DNA of 64,000 bases, from contig OX457029.1 of assembly GCA_949752745.1 (NCBI GenBank), positions 15,935,956-15,999,955 on the forward strand, written 5' to 3'. The first letter of the stretch is position 1. Each line of letters starts with the position of its first letter. The stretch is from Protula sp. h YS-2021. Its lineage: Eukaryota; Annelida; Polychaeta; Sabellida; Serpulidae. This document shows positions 1 through 15,479 of this stretch, one piece after another. The notes beneath the pieces are model-generated. The model made no database searches. It saw nothing but the letters and a program-made list of their open reading frames with translations, and was not told the origin of the DNA. Made by a program: the position numbers and the translations under genes.

Positions 1-3000
1 ATATGATTTTAAGATCAAGATGAGCAATAGCCCTTAAAACGACGGACATTTCTGCAATTAAAGGTCGATGAACAACGAATGTTTCTCTGTTTTTTTAGAA
101 GAAATATCTATGATCTGTCGAAAATGAACAGGTTTACATCATTATCCAATAAGATTGTATTTGATATATCATTTCAGTAGACAAATTGTTTTCAAAACTG
201 TTTTTTCACAAGATACCCCCTATGATTACGGACAGTAATCTAACTTGAAAAATAATGATGAATATTCAAATATTCGTTCATATTCAATGAACATGTATAC
301 ACAAGACCTTCAGATTTGAATAAGTTGTAGTAAAAGGTCATATAACTAAAGTTTCAAACCATATCTCGTGCACAATTTGAAAATTAGATTTATTATCAAA
401 GATATTTGGATGCTGGCTGGCACAATTCAGTAGTGCCAAAACATTATCTTGTAGCTAACAAAATTTTCATCCGTTCTAAATCTACTAATGCTTCCTCTAA
501 ACATTCTTTACAACCTACTCCTAATGTCATGGACAATAATTCCACAACAGATGCATTAATATTTTTCATATCTCATGAGATTTTATGACTATTGCATTCT
601 GAATTAATTATTTTGTAGAAATATTGAGTAAAACAACAGTTTTAAGCCATGGTTTATAACAAGATAAGCTTTAGTCTAATTTAAAGAATCGAAAAAATGC
701 TCCAAGACCCTCAATGATAATACCCCTTAAGACGGCGGACGTTTACATAGTGGTTATTGTTTTCGATGAATTTATTCATTATAGTTTCCAAATAAAACAT
801 ACCTTCATACTGTAGCTAAACTTATGTTTAAATGCCGAACTTATAAGTTCCTATGTTATTATCTGTCTTAGATGAAAACATGTTCCTTTGATAATTCTCA
901 AAATACCCCCTAAGATGATGGACAGTTGCTTCACTAAAGGATACTATAAAAACAAAAGCTTTTTTAATTTGCGACAATAACAACACAAAAACAATCAAAA
1001 TGCAACATGCTGACTCTAAATCTGACAAAATAACATCTGTAAATTATAATTATTAGTACCATATTGTTTAATCTCAATTAAGTTGGCAAACATATGATTT
1101 TAAGATCAAGATGAGCAATAGCCCTTAAAACGACGGACAATTCTGCAATCAAAGGTCGATGAACAACGAATGTTTCTCTGTTTTGTTTAGAAGAAATATC
1201 TATAATCTGTCGAAAATCAACAGCTCTACATCATTATCAAATAAGAATGTATTTTATATATCATTTCAGTAGACAAATTGTTTTCAAAACTGCTTTTTCA
1301 CAAGATACCCCCTAAGATTACGGACAGTAATCTACCTTGAAAAATGATGATGAATATTCAAATATTCGTTCATATTCAATGAACATGTATACACAAGACC
1401 TTCAGCTTGAAATATGTTGTAGTAAAATGTCATATAACTAAAGTTTCAAACCATTTCTCGTTCACAATTTGAAAATTAGATTTATTATCAAAGATATTTG
1501 GATGCTGGCTGGCACAATTCAGTAGTGCTAAACATTATCTTGTAGCTAACAACCTTGTCATCCGTTCTAAGTCTACTAATGCTTCCTCTAAACATTCTTT
1601 ACAACCTATCCCTAATGTCATGGACAATAATTCCACAAAAATAAATCAATATTTTTCATATCTCATGAGATTTTATGACTATTGCTTTCTGAAATAATTA
1701 TTTTGTAGAAACATTGAGTAAAACAACAGTTTTAAGCCATGATTCATAACAAGACAAGCTTAAGTCTAATTTAAAGAATCGAAAAAATGCTCCAAGACCC
1801 TCAACAATAATACCCCTTAAGACGGCGGACGTTTACATAGTGGTTATTGTTTCAGATGCATTTATTCAATATGGTATTCAGATCAAACATACCTTCATAC
1901 TGTAACTAAACGTATCTTTAAATGCCGAACTTACAAGTTGCTATGTTATTATCTGTCTTAGATGAAAACGTGTTCCCTTGATAATTCTCAAAATACCCCC
2001 TAAGATGATGGACAGTTGCTTCCTCTAAACGTTCTTTACAACCTATCCCTTATGTCATAGACGGACAATAATTCCACAAAAAATAAATCAATATTTTTCA
2101 TATCTCATGAGATTTTATGACTATTGCATTCTGAATTAATTATTTTGTAGAAATATTGAGTAAAACAACAGTTTTAAGCCATGATTCATAACAAGATAAG
2201 CTTTAGTCTAATTTAAAGAATCGAAAAAATGCTCCAAGACCCTCAATGATAATACCCCTTAAGACGGCGGACGTTTACATAGTGGTTATTGTTTCACATG
2301 CATTTATTCAATATAGTTTCCAAATAAAACATACCTTCATACTGTAGCTAAACTTATGTTTAAATGCCGAACATACAAGTTCCTATGTTATTATATGTCG
2401 TAGATGAAAACATGTTCCTTTGATAATTCTCAAAATACCCCCTAAGATCATGGACAGCTACTAAACTAAAGGATACTATAAAAAGAAAAGCTTTTTCAAT
2501 TTGCGAAAATATCAACACGTAAACAATCAAAATGCAACATGCTGTCTCCAAGTCTGACAAAATAACACCTGTAAATTATAATTCTTAGTACCATATTGTT
2601 TAATCTCAATTAAGTTGGCAAACATATGATTTTAACATCAAGATGAGCAATAGCCCTTAAAACGACGGACAATTCTGCAATTAATGGTCGATGAACAACG
2701 AATGTTTCTGTGTTTTGTTTAGAAGAAATATCTATAATCTGTCGAAAATCAACAGGTCTACAACATTATCCAATAAGATTGTATTTTATATATCATTTCA
2801 GTAGACAAATTGTTTTCAAAACTGCTTTTTCACAAGATACCCCCTAAGATTACGGACAGTAATCTACCTTGAAAAATGATGATGAATATTCAAATATTCG
2901 TTCATATTCAATGAACATGTATACACAAGACCTTCAGCTTGAAATATGTTGTAGTAAAATGTCATATAACTAAAGTTTCAAACCATTTCTCGTTCACAAG

Positions 3001-6000
3001 TTGAAAATTAGATTTATTATCAAAGATATTTGGATGCTGGCTGGCACAATTCAGTAGTGCTAAACATTATCTTGTAGCTAACAACCTTGTCATCCGTTCT
3101 AAGTCTACTAATGCTTCCTCTAAGCATTCTTTACAACCTATCCCTAATGTCATGGACAATAATTCCACAAAAATAAATCAATATTTTTCATTTCTCATGA
3201 GATTTTATGACTATTGCATTCTGAATTAATTATTTTGTAGAAATATTGAGTAAAACAGCAGTTTTTAGCTATGATTCATAACAAGACAAGCTTAAGTCTA
3301 ATTTAAAGAATCGAAAAAATGCTCCAAGACCCTCAACAATAATACCCCTTAAGACGGCGGACGTTTACATAGTGGTTATTGTTTCAGATGCATTTATTCA
3401 ATATGGTATTCAGATCAAACATACCTTCATACTGTAACTAAACGTATCTTTAAATGCCGAACTTACAAGTTGCTATGTTATTACCTGTCTTAGATGAAAA
3501 CGTGTTCCCTTGATAATTCTCAAAATACCCCCTAAGATGATGGACAGTTGCTTCCTCTAAACGTTCTTTACAACCTATCCCTTATGTCATGGACGGACAA
3601 TAATTCCACAAAAAATAAATCAATATTTTTCATTTTTATGAGATTTTATGAGTATTGCATTCTGAATTAATTATTTTGTAGAAATATTGAGTAAAACAGC
3701 AGTTTTTAGCTATGATTCATAACAAGACAAGCTTAAGTCTAATTTAAACAATCGAAAAAATGCTCCAAGACCCTCAACAATAGTACCCTTAAGACGGCGG
3801 ACGTTTACATAGTGGTTATTGTTTCAGATGCATTTATTCAATATGGTTTTCAGATCAAAAACACCTTCATACTGTAACTAAACTTATGTTTAAATGCCGA
3901 ACTTACAAGTTCCTATGTTATTATCTGTCTTAGATGAAAACATGTTCCTTTGATAATTCTCAAAATACCCCCTAAGATCATGGACAGTTGCTCCACTAAA
4001 GGATACTATAAAAACAAAAGCTTTTTTAATTTGCGACAATAACAACACAAAAACAATCAAAATGCAACATGCTGACTCTAAATCTGACAAAATAACACCT
4101 GTAAATTATAATTATTAGTACCATATTGTTTAATCTCAATTAAGTTGGCAAATATATGATTTTAAGATCAAGATGAACAATAGCCCTTAAAACGACGGGC
4201 AATTCTGCAATTAAAGGTCGATGAACAACGAATGTTTCTCTGTTTTGTTTAGAAGAAATATCTATAATCTGTCTAAAATCAACAGGTTTACATCATTATC
4301 CAATAAGATTGTATTAGATATATCATTTCAGTAGACAATTTTTTTAAAAAATATTTTTTCACAAGATACCCCCAAAGATTACAGACAGTAATCTAACCTG
4401 AAAAATAATGATGAATATTCAACTATTCGTTCATTTTCAATGAACATGTATACACAAGACCTTCAGCTTGAAATATGTTGTAGTAAAATGTCATATAACT
4501 AAAGTTTCAAACCATTTCTCGTTCACAATTTGAAAATTAGATTTATTATCAAAGATATTTGGATGCTGGCTGGCACAATTCAGTAGTGCCAAAACATTAT
4601 CTTGTAGCTAACAAAATTTTCATCCGTTCTAAATCTACTAATGCTGCCTTTAAACATTCTTTACAACCTATCCCTTATGTCATGGACAATAATTCCACAA
4701 AAAATAAATCAATATTTTTCATTTTTTTATGAGATTTTATGACTATTGCATTCTGAATTAATTATTTTGTAGAAACATTGAGTAAAACAACAGTTTTTAG
4801 CTATGATTCATAGCAAGACAAGCTTAAGTCTAATTTAAAGAATTGAAAAAATGCCTCAAGACCCTCAACAATAATACCCCTTAAGACGGCGGACGTTTGC
4901 ACAGTGGTTATTGTTTCAGATGCATTTATTCAATATGGTTTTCAGATCAAACATACCTTCATACTGTAACTGAACTTATGTTTAAATGCCGAACTTACAA
5001 GTTGCTATGTTATTATCTGTCTTAGATGAAAACGTGTTCCCTTGATAATTCTCAAAATACCCCCTAAGATGATGGACAGTTGCTTCCTCTAAACATTCTT
5101 TACAACCTATCCCTTATGTCATGGACAATAATTCCACAAAAAATAAATCAATATTTTTCATTTTTTATGAGATTTTATGACTATTGCATTCTGAATTAAT
5201 TATTTTGTAGAAACATTGAGTAAAACAACAGTTTTTAGCTATGATTCATAACAAGACAAGCTTAAGCCCAACTTAAAGAATCGAAAAAATGCTCCAAGAC
5301 CCTCAACAATAATACCCCTTAAGACGGCGGACGTTTACATAGTGGTTATTGTTTCAGATGCATTTATTCAATATGGTTTTCAGATCAAACATACCTTCAT
5401 ACTGTAACTAAACTTATGTTTAAATGCCGAACTTACAAGTTGCTATGTTATTATCTGTCTTAGATGAAAACGTGTTCCCTTGATAATTCTCAAAATACCC
5501 CCTAAGATCATGGACAGTTGCTCCACTAAAGGATACTATAAAAACAAAAGCTTTTTCAATTTGCGACAATAACAACACAAAAAGAATCAAAATGCAACAT
5601 GCTGACTCTAAATCTGACAAAATAACACCTGTAAATCAAATTATTAGTACCATATTGTTCAATCTCAATTAAGTTGGCAAATATATGATTTTAAGATCAA
5701 GATGAGCAATAGCCCTTAAAACGACGGACAATTCTGCAATTAAAGGTCGATGAACAACGAATGTTTCTCTGTTTTGTTTAGAAGAAATATCTATAATCTG
5801 TCTAAAATCAACAGGTTTACATCATTATCCAATAAGATTGTATTTGATATATCATTTCAGTAGACAATTTTTAAAAAAAATGTTTTTTCACAAGATACCC
5901 CCTAAGATTACAGACAGTAATCTAACCTGAAAAATAATGATGAATATTCAACTATTCGTTCATTTTCAATGAACATGTATACACAAGACCTTCAGCTTGA

Positions 6001-9000
6001 AATATGTTGTAGTAAAATGTCATATAACTAAAGTTTCAAACCATTTCTCGTGCACAATTTGAAAATTAGATTTATTATCAAAGATATTTGGATGCTGGCT
6101 GGCAGAATTCAGTAGTGCCTAAACATCTTGTAGCTAACAAAATTTTCGTCAGTTCTAAATCTACTAATGCTTCCTCTAAACGTTCTTTACAACCTATCCC
6201 TTATGTTATGAACAATAATTCCACAAAAAATAAATCAATATTTTTCATTTTTATGAGATTTTATGACTATTGCATTCTGAATTAATTATTTTGTAGAAAC
6301 ATTGAGTAAAACAACAGTTTTTAGCTATGATTCATAATAAGACAAGCTTAAGGCTAACTTAAAGAATCGAAAAAAAATGCTCCAAGACCCTCAACAATAA
6401 TACCCCTTAAGACGGCGGACGTTTACATAGTGGTTATTGTTTCAGATGCATTTATTCAATATGGTTTTCAGATCAAATATGCCTTCATACTGTAGCTAAA
6501 CTTATGTTTAAATGCCGAACTTACAAGTCCCTATGTTATTATCTGTCTTAGATGAAAACATGTTCCTTTGATAATTTTCAAAATACCCCCTAAGATGATG
6601 GACAGTTGCTCCACTAAAGGATACTATAAAAACAAAAGCTTTTTAATTTGCGACAATAACAACACAAAAACAATCAAAATGCAACATGCTGACTCTAAAT
6701 CTGACAAAATAACACCTGTAAATTATATTTATTAGTACCATATTGTTTAATCTCAATTAAGTTGGCAAATATATGATTTTAAGATCAAGATGAGCAATAG
6801 CCCTTAAAACGACGGACATTTCTGCAATTAAAGGTCGATGAACAACGAATGTTTCTCTGTTTTGTTTAGAAGAAATATCTATAATCTGTCGAAAATCAAC
6901 AGATTTAGATCATTATCCAATAAGATTGTATTTGATATATCATTTCAGTAGACAAATTGTTTTGAAAAATGTTTTTTCACAAGATACCCCCTAAGATTAC
7001 GGACAGTAATCTAACTTGAAAAATAATGATGAATATTCAAATATTCGTTCATTTTCAATGAACATGTATACACAAGGCCTTTAGCTTGAATATGTTGTAG
7101 TAAAATGTCATATAACTAAAGTTTCAAACCATTTCTCGCTCACAATTTGAAAATTAGATTTAGTATCAAAGATATTTGGATGCTGGCTGGCACAATTCAG
7201 TAGTGCCAAAACATCTTGTAGCTAACAAAATTTTCGTCCGTTCTAAATCTACTAATGCTTCCTCTAAACGTTCTTTACAACCTATCCCTTATGTTATGAA
7301 CAATAATTCCACAAAAAATAAATCAATATTTTTCATTTTTATGAGATTTTATGACTATTGCATTCTGAATTAATTATTTTGTAGAAACATTGAGTAAAAC
7401 AACAGTTTTTAGCTATGATTCATAACAAGACAAGCTTAAGTCTAATTTGAAGAATCGAAAAAAATGTTCCAAGACCCTCAACAATAATGCCCCTTAAGAC
7501 GGCGGACGTTTACACAGTGGTTATTGTTTCAGATCCATTTATTCAATATGGTTTTCAGATCTAAAATACCTTTATACTGTAGCTAAACTTATGTTTAAAT
7601 GCCGAACTTAGAAGTTGCTATGTTATTATCTGTCTTAGATGAAAACATGTTCCTTTGATAATTCTGAAAGTACCCCCTAAGATCATGGACATTTGCTCCA
7701 CTAAAGGATACTATAAAAACAAAAGCTTTTTCAATTTGCGACAATAACAACACAAAAACAATCAAAATGCAACATGCTGACTCTAAATCTGACAAAGTAA
7801 CACCTGTAAATTATAATTATTAGTACCATATTGTTTAATCTGAATTAAGTTGGCAAACATATGATTTTAAGACCAAGATGAACAATAGCCCTTAAAACGA
7901 CGGACATTTCTGCAATTAAAGGTCGATGAACAACGAATGTTTCTCTGTTTTGTTTAGAAGAAATATCTATAATCTGTCTAAAATCAACAGGTTTACATCA
8001 TTATCAAATAAGATTGTATTTGATATATCATTTCAGTAGACAAATTGTTTTGAAAAATGTTTTTTCACAAGATACCCAGTAAGATTACGGACAGTAATCT
8101 AACTTGAAAAATAATGATGAATATTTAAATATTCGTTCTATTCAATGAAGATATAGACACAAGACCTTCCACTTTGAATATGATGCAGTAAAATGTCATA
8201 TAACTAAAGTTTCAAACCATTTCTCGTAAACAATTTGAAAATTAGATTTATTATCAAAGATATCTGGATGCTGGCTGGCACAATTCAGTAGTGCCAAAAC
8301 ATTATCTTGTAGCTAACAAAATTTTCATCCGTTCTAAGTCTACTAATACTTCCTCTAAACATTCTTTACAACCTATCCCTTATGTCATGGACAATAATTC
8401 CACAAAAAATAAATCAATATTTTTCATTTTTTATGAGATTTTATGACTATTGCATTCTGAATTAATTATTTTGTAGGAACATTGAGTAAAACAACAGTTT
8501 TTAGCTATGATTCATAACAAGACAAGCTTAAGGCTAACTTAAAGAATCGAAAAAAATGCTCCTAGACCCTCAACAATAATACCCCTTAAGACGGCGGACG
8601 TTTACATAGTGGTTATTGTTTCAGACGCATTTATTGAATATGGTTTTCAGATCAAACATACCTTCATACTGTAACTAAACTTATGTTCAAATGCCGAACT
8701 TACAAGTTGCTATGTTATTATCTGTCTTAGATGAAAACGTGTTCCCTTGATAATTCTCAAAATACCCCCTAAGATGATGGACAGTTGCTTCTTCTAAACA
8801 TTCTTTATAACCTATCCCTTATGTCATGGACAATATTTCCACAAAAAATAAATCAATATTTTTCATTTTTTATGAGATTTTATGACTATTGCTTTCTGAA
8901 TTATTTTGTAGAAACATTGAGTAAAACAACAGTTTTTAGCTATGATTCATAATAAGACAAGCTTAAGGCTAACTTAAAGAATCGAAAAAAAAATGCTCCA

Positions 9001-12000
9001 AGACCCTCAACAATAATACCCCTTAAGACGGCGGACGTTTACATAGTGGTTATTGTTTCAGATGCATTTATTCAATATGGTTTTCAGATCAAATATGCCT
9101 TCATACTGTAGCTAAACTTATGTTTAAATGCCGAACTTACAAGTCCCTATGTTATTATCTGTCTTAGATGAAAACATGTTCCTTTGATAATTCTCAAAAT
9201 ACCCCCTAAGATCATGGACAGTTGCTCCACTTAAGGATACTATAAAAACAAAAGCTTTTTCAATTTGCGACAATAACAACACAAAAACAATCAAAATGCA
9301 ACATGCTGACTCTAAATCTGACAAAATAACACCTGTAAATTATAATTATTAGTACCATATTGTTTAATCTCAATTAAGTTGGCAAATATATGATTTTAAG
9401 ATCAAGATGAGCAATAGCCCTTAAAACGACGGACATTTCTGCAATTAAAGGTCGATGAACAACGAATGTTTCTCTGTTTTGTTTAGAAGAAATATCTATA
9501 ATCTGTCTAAAATCAACAGATTTAGATCATTATCCAATAAGATTGTATTTGATATATCATTTCAGTAGACAAATTGTTTTGAAAAATGTTTTTTCACAAG
9601 ATACCCCCTAAGATTACGGACAGTAATCTAACTTGAAAAATGATGATGAATATTCAAATATTCGTTCATATTCAATGACCATGTATACACAAGACCTTCA
9701 GCTTTAAATATGTTGTAGTAAAATGTTATATAACTAAAGTTTCAAACCATTTCTCGTTCACAATTTGAAAATTAGATTTATTATCAAAGATATCTGGATG
9801 CTGGCTGGCACAATTCAGTAGTGCCAAAACATTATCTTGTAGCTAACAAAATTTTCATCCGTTCTAAGTCTGCTAATGCTTCCTCTAAACATTCTTTACA
9901 ACCTATCCCTTATGTCATGGACAATAATTCCACAAAAAATAAATCAATATTTTTCATTTTTTATGAGATTTTATGACTATTGCATTCTGAATTAATTATC
10001 TTGTAGGAACATTGAGTAAAACAACAGTTTTTAGCTATGATTCATAATAAGACAAGCTTAAGGCTAACTTAAAGAATCGAAAAAAATGCTCCTAGACCCT
10101 CAACAATAATACCCCTTAAGACGGCGGACGTTTACATAGTGGTTATTGTTTCAGATGCATTTATTGAATATGGTTTTCAGATCAAACATACCTTCATACT
10201 GTAACTAAACTTATGTTCAAATGCCGAACTTACAAGTTGCTATGTTATTATCTGTCTTAGATGAAAACGTGTTCCCTTGATAATTCTCAAAATACCCCCT
10301 AAGATGATGGACAGTTGCTTCTTCTAAACATTCTTTATAACCTATCCCTTATGTCATGGACAATATTTCCACAAAAAATAAATCAATATTTTTTATTTTT
10401 TATGAGATTTTATGACTATTGCTTTCTGAATTATTTTGTAGAAACATTGAGTAAAACAACAGTTTTTAGCTATGATTCATAATAAGACAAGCTTAAGGCT
10501 AACTTAAAGAATCGAAAAAAAAATGCTCCAAGACCCTCAACAATAATACCCCTTAAGACGGCGGACGTTTACATAGTGGTTATTGTTTCAGATGCATTTA
10601 TTCAATATGGTTTTCAGATCAAATATGCCTTCATACTGTAGCTAAACTTATGTTTAAATGCCGAACTTACAAGTCCCTATGTTATTATCTGTCTTAGATG
10701 AAAACATGTTCCTTTGATAATTCTCAAAATACCCCCTAAGATCATGGACAGTTGCTCCACTTAAGGATACTATAAAAACAAAAGCTTTTTCAATTTGCGA
10801 CATTAACAACACAAAAACAATCAAAATGCAACATGCTGACTCTAAATCTGACAAAATAACACCTGTAAATTATAATTATTAGTACCATATTGTTTAATCT
10901 CAATTAAGTTGGCAAATATATGATTTTAAGATCAAGATGAGTAATAGCCCTTAAAACGACGGACATTTCTGCAATTAAAGGTCGATGAACAACGAATGTT
11001 TCTCTGTTTTGTTTAGAAGAAATATCTATAATCTGTCTAAAATCAACAGATTTAGATCATTATCCAATAAGATTGTATTTGATATATCATTTCAGTAGAC
11101 AAATTGTTTTGAAAAATGTTTTTTCACAAGATACCCCCTAAGATTACGGACAGTAATCTAACTTGAAAAATGATGATGAATATTCAAATATTCGTTCATA
11201 TTCAATGACCATGTATACACAAGACCTTCAGCTTTAAATATGTTGTAGTAAAATGTTATATAACTAAAGTTTCAAACCATTTCTCGTTCACAATTTGAAA
11301 ATTAGATTTATTATCAAAGATATTTGGATGCTGGCTGGCACAATTCAGTAGTGCCAAAACATTATCTTGTAGCTAACAAAATTTTCATCCGTTCTAAGTC
11401 TACTAATGCTTCCTCTAAACATTCTTTACAACCTATCCCTTATGTCATGGACAATAATTCCACAAAAAATAAATCAATATTTTTCATTTTTTATGAGATT
11501 TTATGACTATTGCATTCTGAATTAATTATTTTGTAGGAACATTGAGTAAAACAACAGTTTTTAGCTATGATTCATAACAAGCCAAACTTAAAGCTAACTT
11601 AAAGAATCGAAAAAAATGCTCCAAGACCCTCAACAATAATACCCCTTTAGACGGCGGACGTTTACATAGTGGTTATTGTTTCAGACGCATTTATTGAATA
11701 TGGTTTTCAGATCAAACATACCTTCATACTGTAACTAAACTTATGTTCAAATGCCGAACTTACAAGTTGCTATGTTATTATCTGTCTTAGATGAAAACGT
11801 GTTCCCTTGATAATTCTCAAAATACCCCCTAAGATGATGGACAGTTGCTTCTTCTAAACATTCTTTATAACCTATCCCTTATGTCATGGACAATATTTCC
11901 ACAAAAAATAAATCAATATTTTTTATTTTTTATGAGATTTTATGACTATTGCTTTCTGAATTATTTTGTAGAAACATTGAGTAAAACAACAGTTTTTAGC

Positions 12001-13985
12001 TATGATTCATAATAAGACAAGCTTAAGGCTAACTTAAAGAATCGAAAAAAAAAATGCTCCAACCCTCAACAATAATACCCCTTAAGACGGCGGACGTTTA
12101 CATAGTGGTTATTGTTTCAGATGCATTTATTCAATATGGTTTTCAGATCAAATATGCCTTCATACTGTAGCTAAACTTATGTTTAAATGCCGAACTTACA
12201 AGTCCCTATGTTATTATCTGTCTTAGATGAAAACATGTTCCCTTGATAATTCTCAAAATATCCCCTAAGATCATGGACAGTTGCTCCACTTAAGGATACT
12301 ATAAAAACAAAAGCTTTTTCAATTTGCGACATTAACAACACAAAAACAATCAAAATGCAACATGCTGACTCTAAATCTGACAAAATAACACCTGTAAATT
12401 ATAATTATTAGTACCATATTGTTTAATCTCAATTAAGTTGGCAAATATATGATTTTAAGATCAAGATGAGCAATAGCCCTTAAAACGACGGACATTTCTG
12501 CAATTAAAGGTCGATGAACAACGAATGTTTCTCTGTTTTGTTTAGAAGAAATATCTATAATCTGTCTAAAATCAACAGATTTAGATCATTATCCAATAAG
12601 ATTGTATTTGATATATCATTTCAGTAGACAAATTGTTTTGAAAAATGTTTTTTCACAAGATACCCCCTAAGATTACGGACAGTAATCTAACTTGAAAAAT
12701 GATGATGAATATTCAAATATTCGTTCATATTCAATGACCATGTATACACAAGACCTTCAGCTTTAAATATGTTGTAGTAAAATGTTATATAACTAAAGTT
12801 TCAAACCATTTCTCGTTCACAATTTGAAAATTAGATTTATTATCAAAGATATCTGGATGCTGGCTGGCACAATTCAGTAGTGCCAAAACATTATCTTGTA
12901 GCTAACAAAATTTTCATCCGTTCTAAGTCTACTAATGCTTCCTCTAAACATTCTTTACAACCTATCCCTTATGTCATGGACAATAATTCCACAAAAAATA
13001 AATCAATATTTTTCATTTTTTATGAGATTTTATGACTATTGCATTCTGAATTAATTATTTTGTAGGAACATTGAGTAAAACAACAGTTTTTAGCTATGAT
13101 TCATAACAAGCCAAACTTAAAGCTAACTTAAAGAATCGAAAAAAATGCTCCAAGACCCTCAACAATAATACCCCTTTAGACGGCGGACGTTTACATAGTG
13201 GTTATTGTTTCAGACGCATTTATTGAATATGGTTTTCAGATCAAACATACCTTCATACTGTAACTAAACTTATGTTCAAATGCCGAACTTACAAGTTGCT
13301 ATGTTATTATCTGTCTTAGATGAAAACGTGTTCCCTTGATAATTCTCAAAATACCCCCTAAGATGATGGACAGTTGCTTCTTCTAAACATTCTTTATAAC
13401 CTATCCCTTATGTCATGGACAATATTTCCACAAAAAATAAATCAATATTTTTTATTTTTTATGAGATTTTATGACTATTGCTTTCTGAATTATTTTGTAG
13501 AAACATTGAGTAAAACAACAGTTTTTAGCTATGATTCATAATAAGACAAGCTTAAGGCTAACTTAAAGAATCGAAGAAAAAAAATGCTCCAACCCTCAAC
13601 AATAATACCCCTTAAGACGGCGGACGTTTACATAGTGGTTATTGTTTCAGATGCATTTATTCAATATGGTTTTCAGATCAAATATGCCTTCATACTGTAG
13701 CTAAACTTATGTTTAAATGCCGAACTTACAAGTCCCTATGTTATTATCTGTCTTAGATGAAAACATGTTCCCTTGATAATTCTCAAAATACCCCCTAAGA
13801 TCATGGACAGTTGCTCCACTTAAGGATACTATAAAAACAAAAGCTTTTTCAATTTGCGACATTAACAACACAAAAACAATCAAAATGCAACATGCTGACT
13901 CTAAATCTGACAAAATAACACCTGTAAATCAAATTATTAGTACCATATTGTTTAATCTCAATTAAGTTGGCAAACATATGATTTT
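1..13985. repeat. Higher-order satellite array, unit about 1,530 bp
   Basis: The block starting near 828 recurs at about 2360, 3890, 5420, 6510, 7595, 9124, 10654, 12183 and 13713. Most spacings are 1,529-1,532 bp. Each full unit is a segment of about 1,089 bp plus a segment of about 440 bp that begins like the first but jumps early to its tail (for example 1926-2359). Shorter degenerate subunits share a motif of the form CCCCTTAAGA or CCCCTAAGAT, 3-6 variable bases, then GGACA, roughly every 170-300 bp. The last three units are nearly identical; the first ones differ more. The array is cut by the window start and ends abruptly near 13,985. Recurring short ORFs (66 codons minus, 60-65 codons plus) come with the repeat and are not called genes. 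Confidence 0.95.
5420..7595. repeat. Two consecutive short satellite units lacking the 440-bp segment
   Basis: Between 5420 and 7595 the unit spacing is about 1,090 and 1,085 bp instead of 1,530. In both, the block around 5500 and 6600 continues into the 'long' sequence without the extra segment present in the other units. They may be the ancestral form, or deletion products of unequal crossover between the two related segments of a full unit. Confidence 0.85.
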
Positions 13986-14440
13986 CAGAACAAGAAGAAG
14001 TGGTTCTTGATTCGGCACGAAGCTATCCTTTTCATCGATCCCTTAATGTTTTCGATCGGATTTAAATCCAGACTTTTAGCCCGCCATACTTTTGTGTCTT
14101 TCGGTTCGTGCTTTTAAGAATTTGTCGATTATTCTTGCGATAACTGATAGAATTCCACTAAACTGTAAATAACTGTATCAAGAGCAGTGTTGCAACTAGG
14201 CTCAAAATTTAGACTACCAGCTGGACGGGCTACTCAGCAAAGTTGCCTATCCGACTGAAAAAGTCACCCGTCCGAACTTACAAAAGCGGAAAATAATACT
14301 TGGCGCAAAAATGTATGGCTTACCGTAATAACACAATATTATGGTGTCGGAAATTGTCATGCATGTGGAATGTACAATATAAACAAGAGCCATCAGTGAT
14401 GGCAATACTCCTTGGCCCACGTTCAGGTCTGCTTAAGGGT
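13986..14440. other. Unique-looking sequence right of the satellite
   Basis: No convincing gene, RNA or repeat is seen here. The satellite unit breaks after a segment matching its normal start, so this is a clean array boundary. Confidence 0.5.
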
Positions 14441-15290
14441 ATATTTTGACCGGTAAATGTGTGTATAAAATTTGAGGATGATTGGCCAAGTAGTTTTTCA
14501 CTCATCGTGTTTGCAAGATTTTAACGAAAAATTCAAGATGGCGGCCGGCAGCTATTTTGCATTTTCTGATCGGGCTCAAAAACGATACCAGCCAAGAGTT
14601 TGACCTGGTAAATGTGTGTATAAAATCTGGTGATGATTGTCCAAGCAGTTTTTCACTTGTCGTGTTTAAAGGAAATATACAAGATAGCGACTGGCAGCCA
14701 TTTTGAAATTCCCGATCTGTCCCAAAATCAATATCAGCGAAGATTTTGACCTGGTAAATATGTAAATTTTGACCTGGTAAATATGTAAATAAAATTTTGT
14801 GATGATTGGCCAAGTAGTTTTTCACTTACTGTGTTTACAAGATTTTTCATCCAGCCATTTTGCATTTTCCTATGAGACCCAAAATCAATACCAGTCGAGA
14901 TTTTGACCTGGTAAATGTGTGTATAAAATTTAGTGATGATCGGTCAAGTACTTTTATTGCTAACGTGCTTACAAGGTTGATGCTAAAAACAAGATGCGGG
15001 CATATAAAATAGCCCGATCGGGCCCAAAATCAATTCCATCCTAGATCTTTACCTGATTAGTTTCTGCACAAAATGTCTTGATGATCGACTAAGTGCCATT
15101 CAAGCTATCGTGTGTACAAAAAGTTACTGTCAAAAACACGATGGCCGCTCGGCGGGCATTTTAAATTGTTCGATCGGGCCGAAATGAATACCAGCCCAGA
15201 TATGTACCCGATTAGTTCCTGCATAAAATTTCGTGATGATCGGCTAAGTGCTTGTCAAGCGATCGTGTTCAGAAGATTGTCGTAAGGGAT
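14440..15290. repeat. Degenerate tandem repeat, about 130-170 bp, 5-6 copies
   Basis: A phrase of the type GATGATTGGCCAAGTAG followed by a TTTTTCACT-like stretch recurs near 14,477, 14,633, 14,802, 14,934, 15,081 and 15,236. Each copy also carries an 'ATTTTGACCTGGTAAAT'-like or 'CCTGATTAGTT'-like stretch and an 'AAGATGGCGGC'-like stretch. Copies are well diverged. No coding potential is seen. Confidence 0.75.
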
Positions 15291-15479
15291 AGACAGACAG
15301 ATGGGCAGACACCACGACGATGACAATACTCCTTCGGCCAATTTTGGGGGTAATATGCAGTGCTCATTATTAACCGCAAAAAATACGGGCCCGAAAGTTT
15401 AGACCTAACGGTCGGGCGGGTAACTGAAGAGTTGCTCCAAATGCAACACTGATCAACAGTTTTCATTAAGCGAACATAA

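Noticed and set aside
406..11506. Plus-strand 60-65-codon ORFs starting MDAGWHNS
   Set aside because: Part of the same satellite unit. Several copies are frameshifted or truncated and there is no coding signature.
828..13913. Conserved 66-codon minus-strand ORF in nine satellite copies (starts MSDLESACCIL), with a hydrophobic stretch
   Set aside because: It travels with the satellite. Differences include many replacements, and the copy near 6,520-6,720 is frameshifted. There is no sign of selection on the protein.
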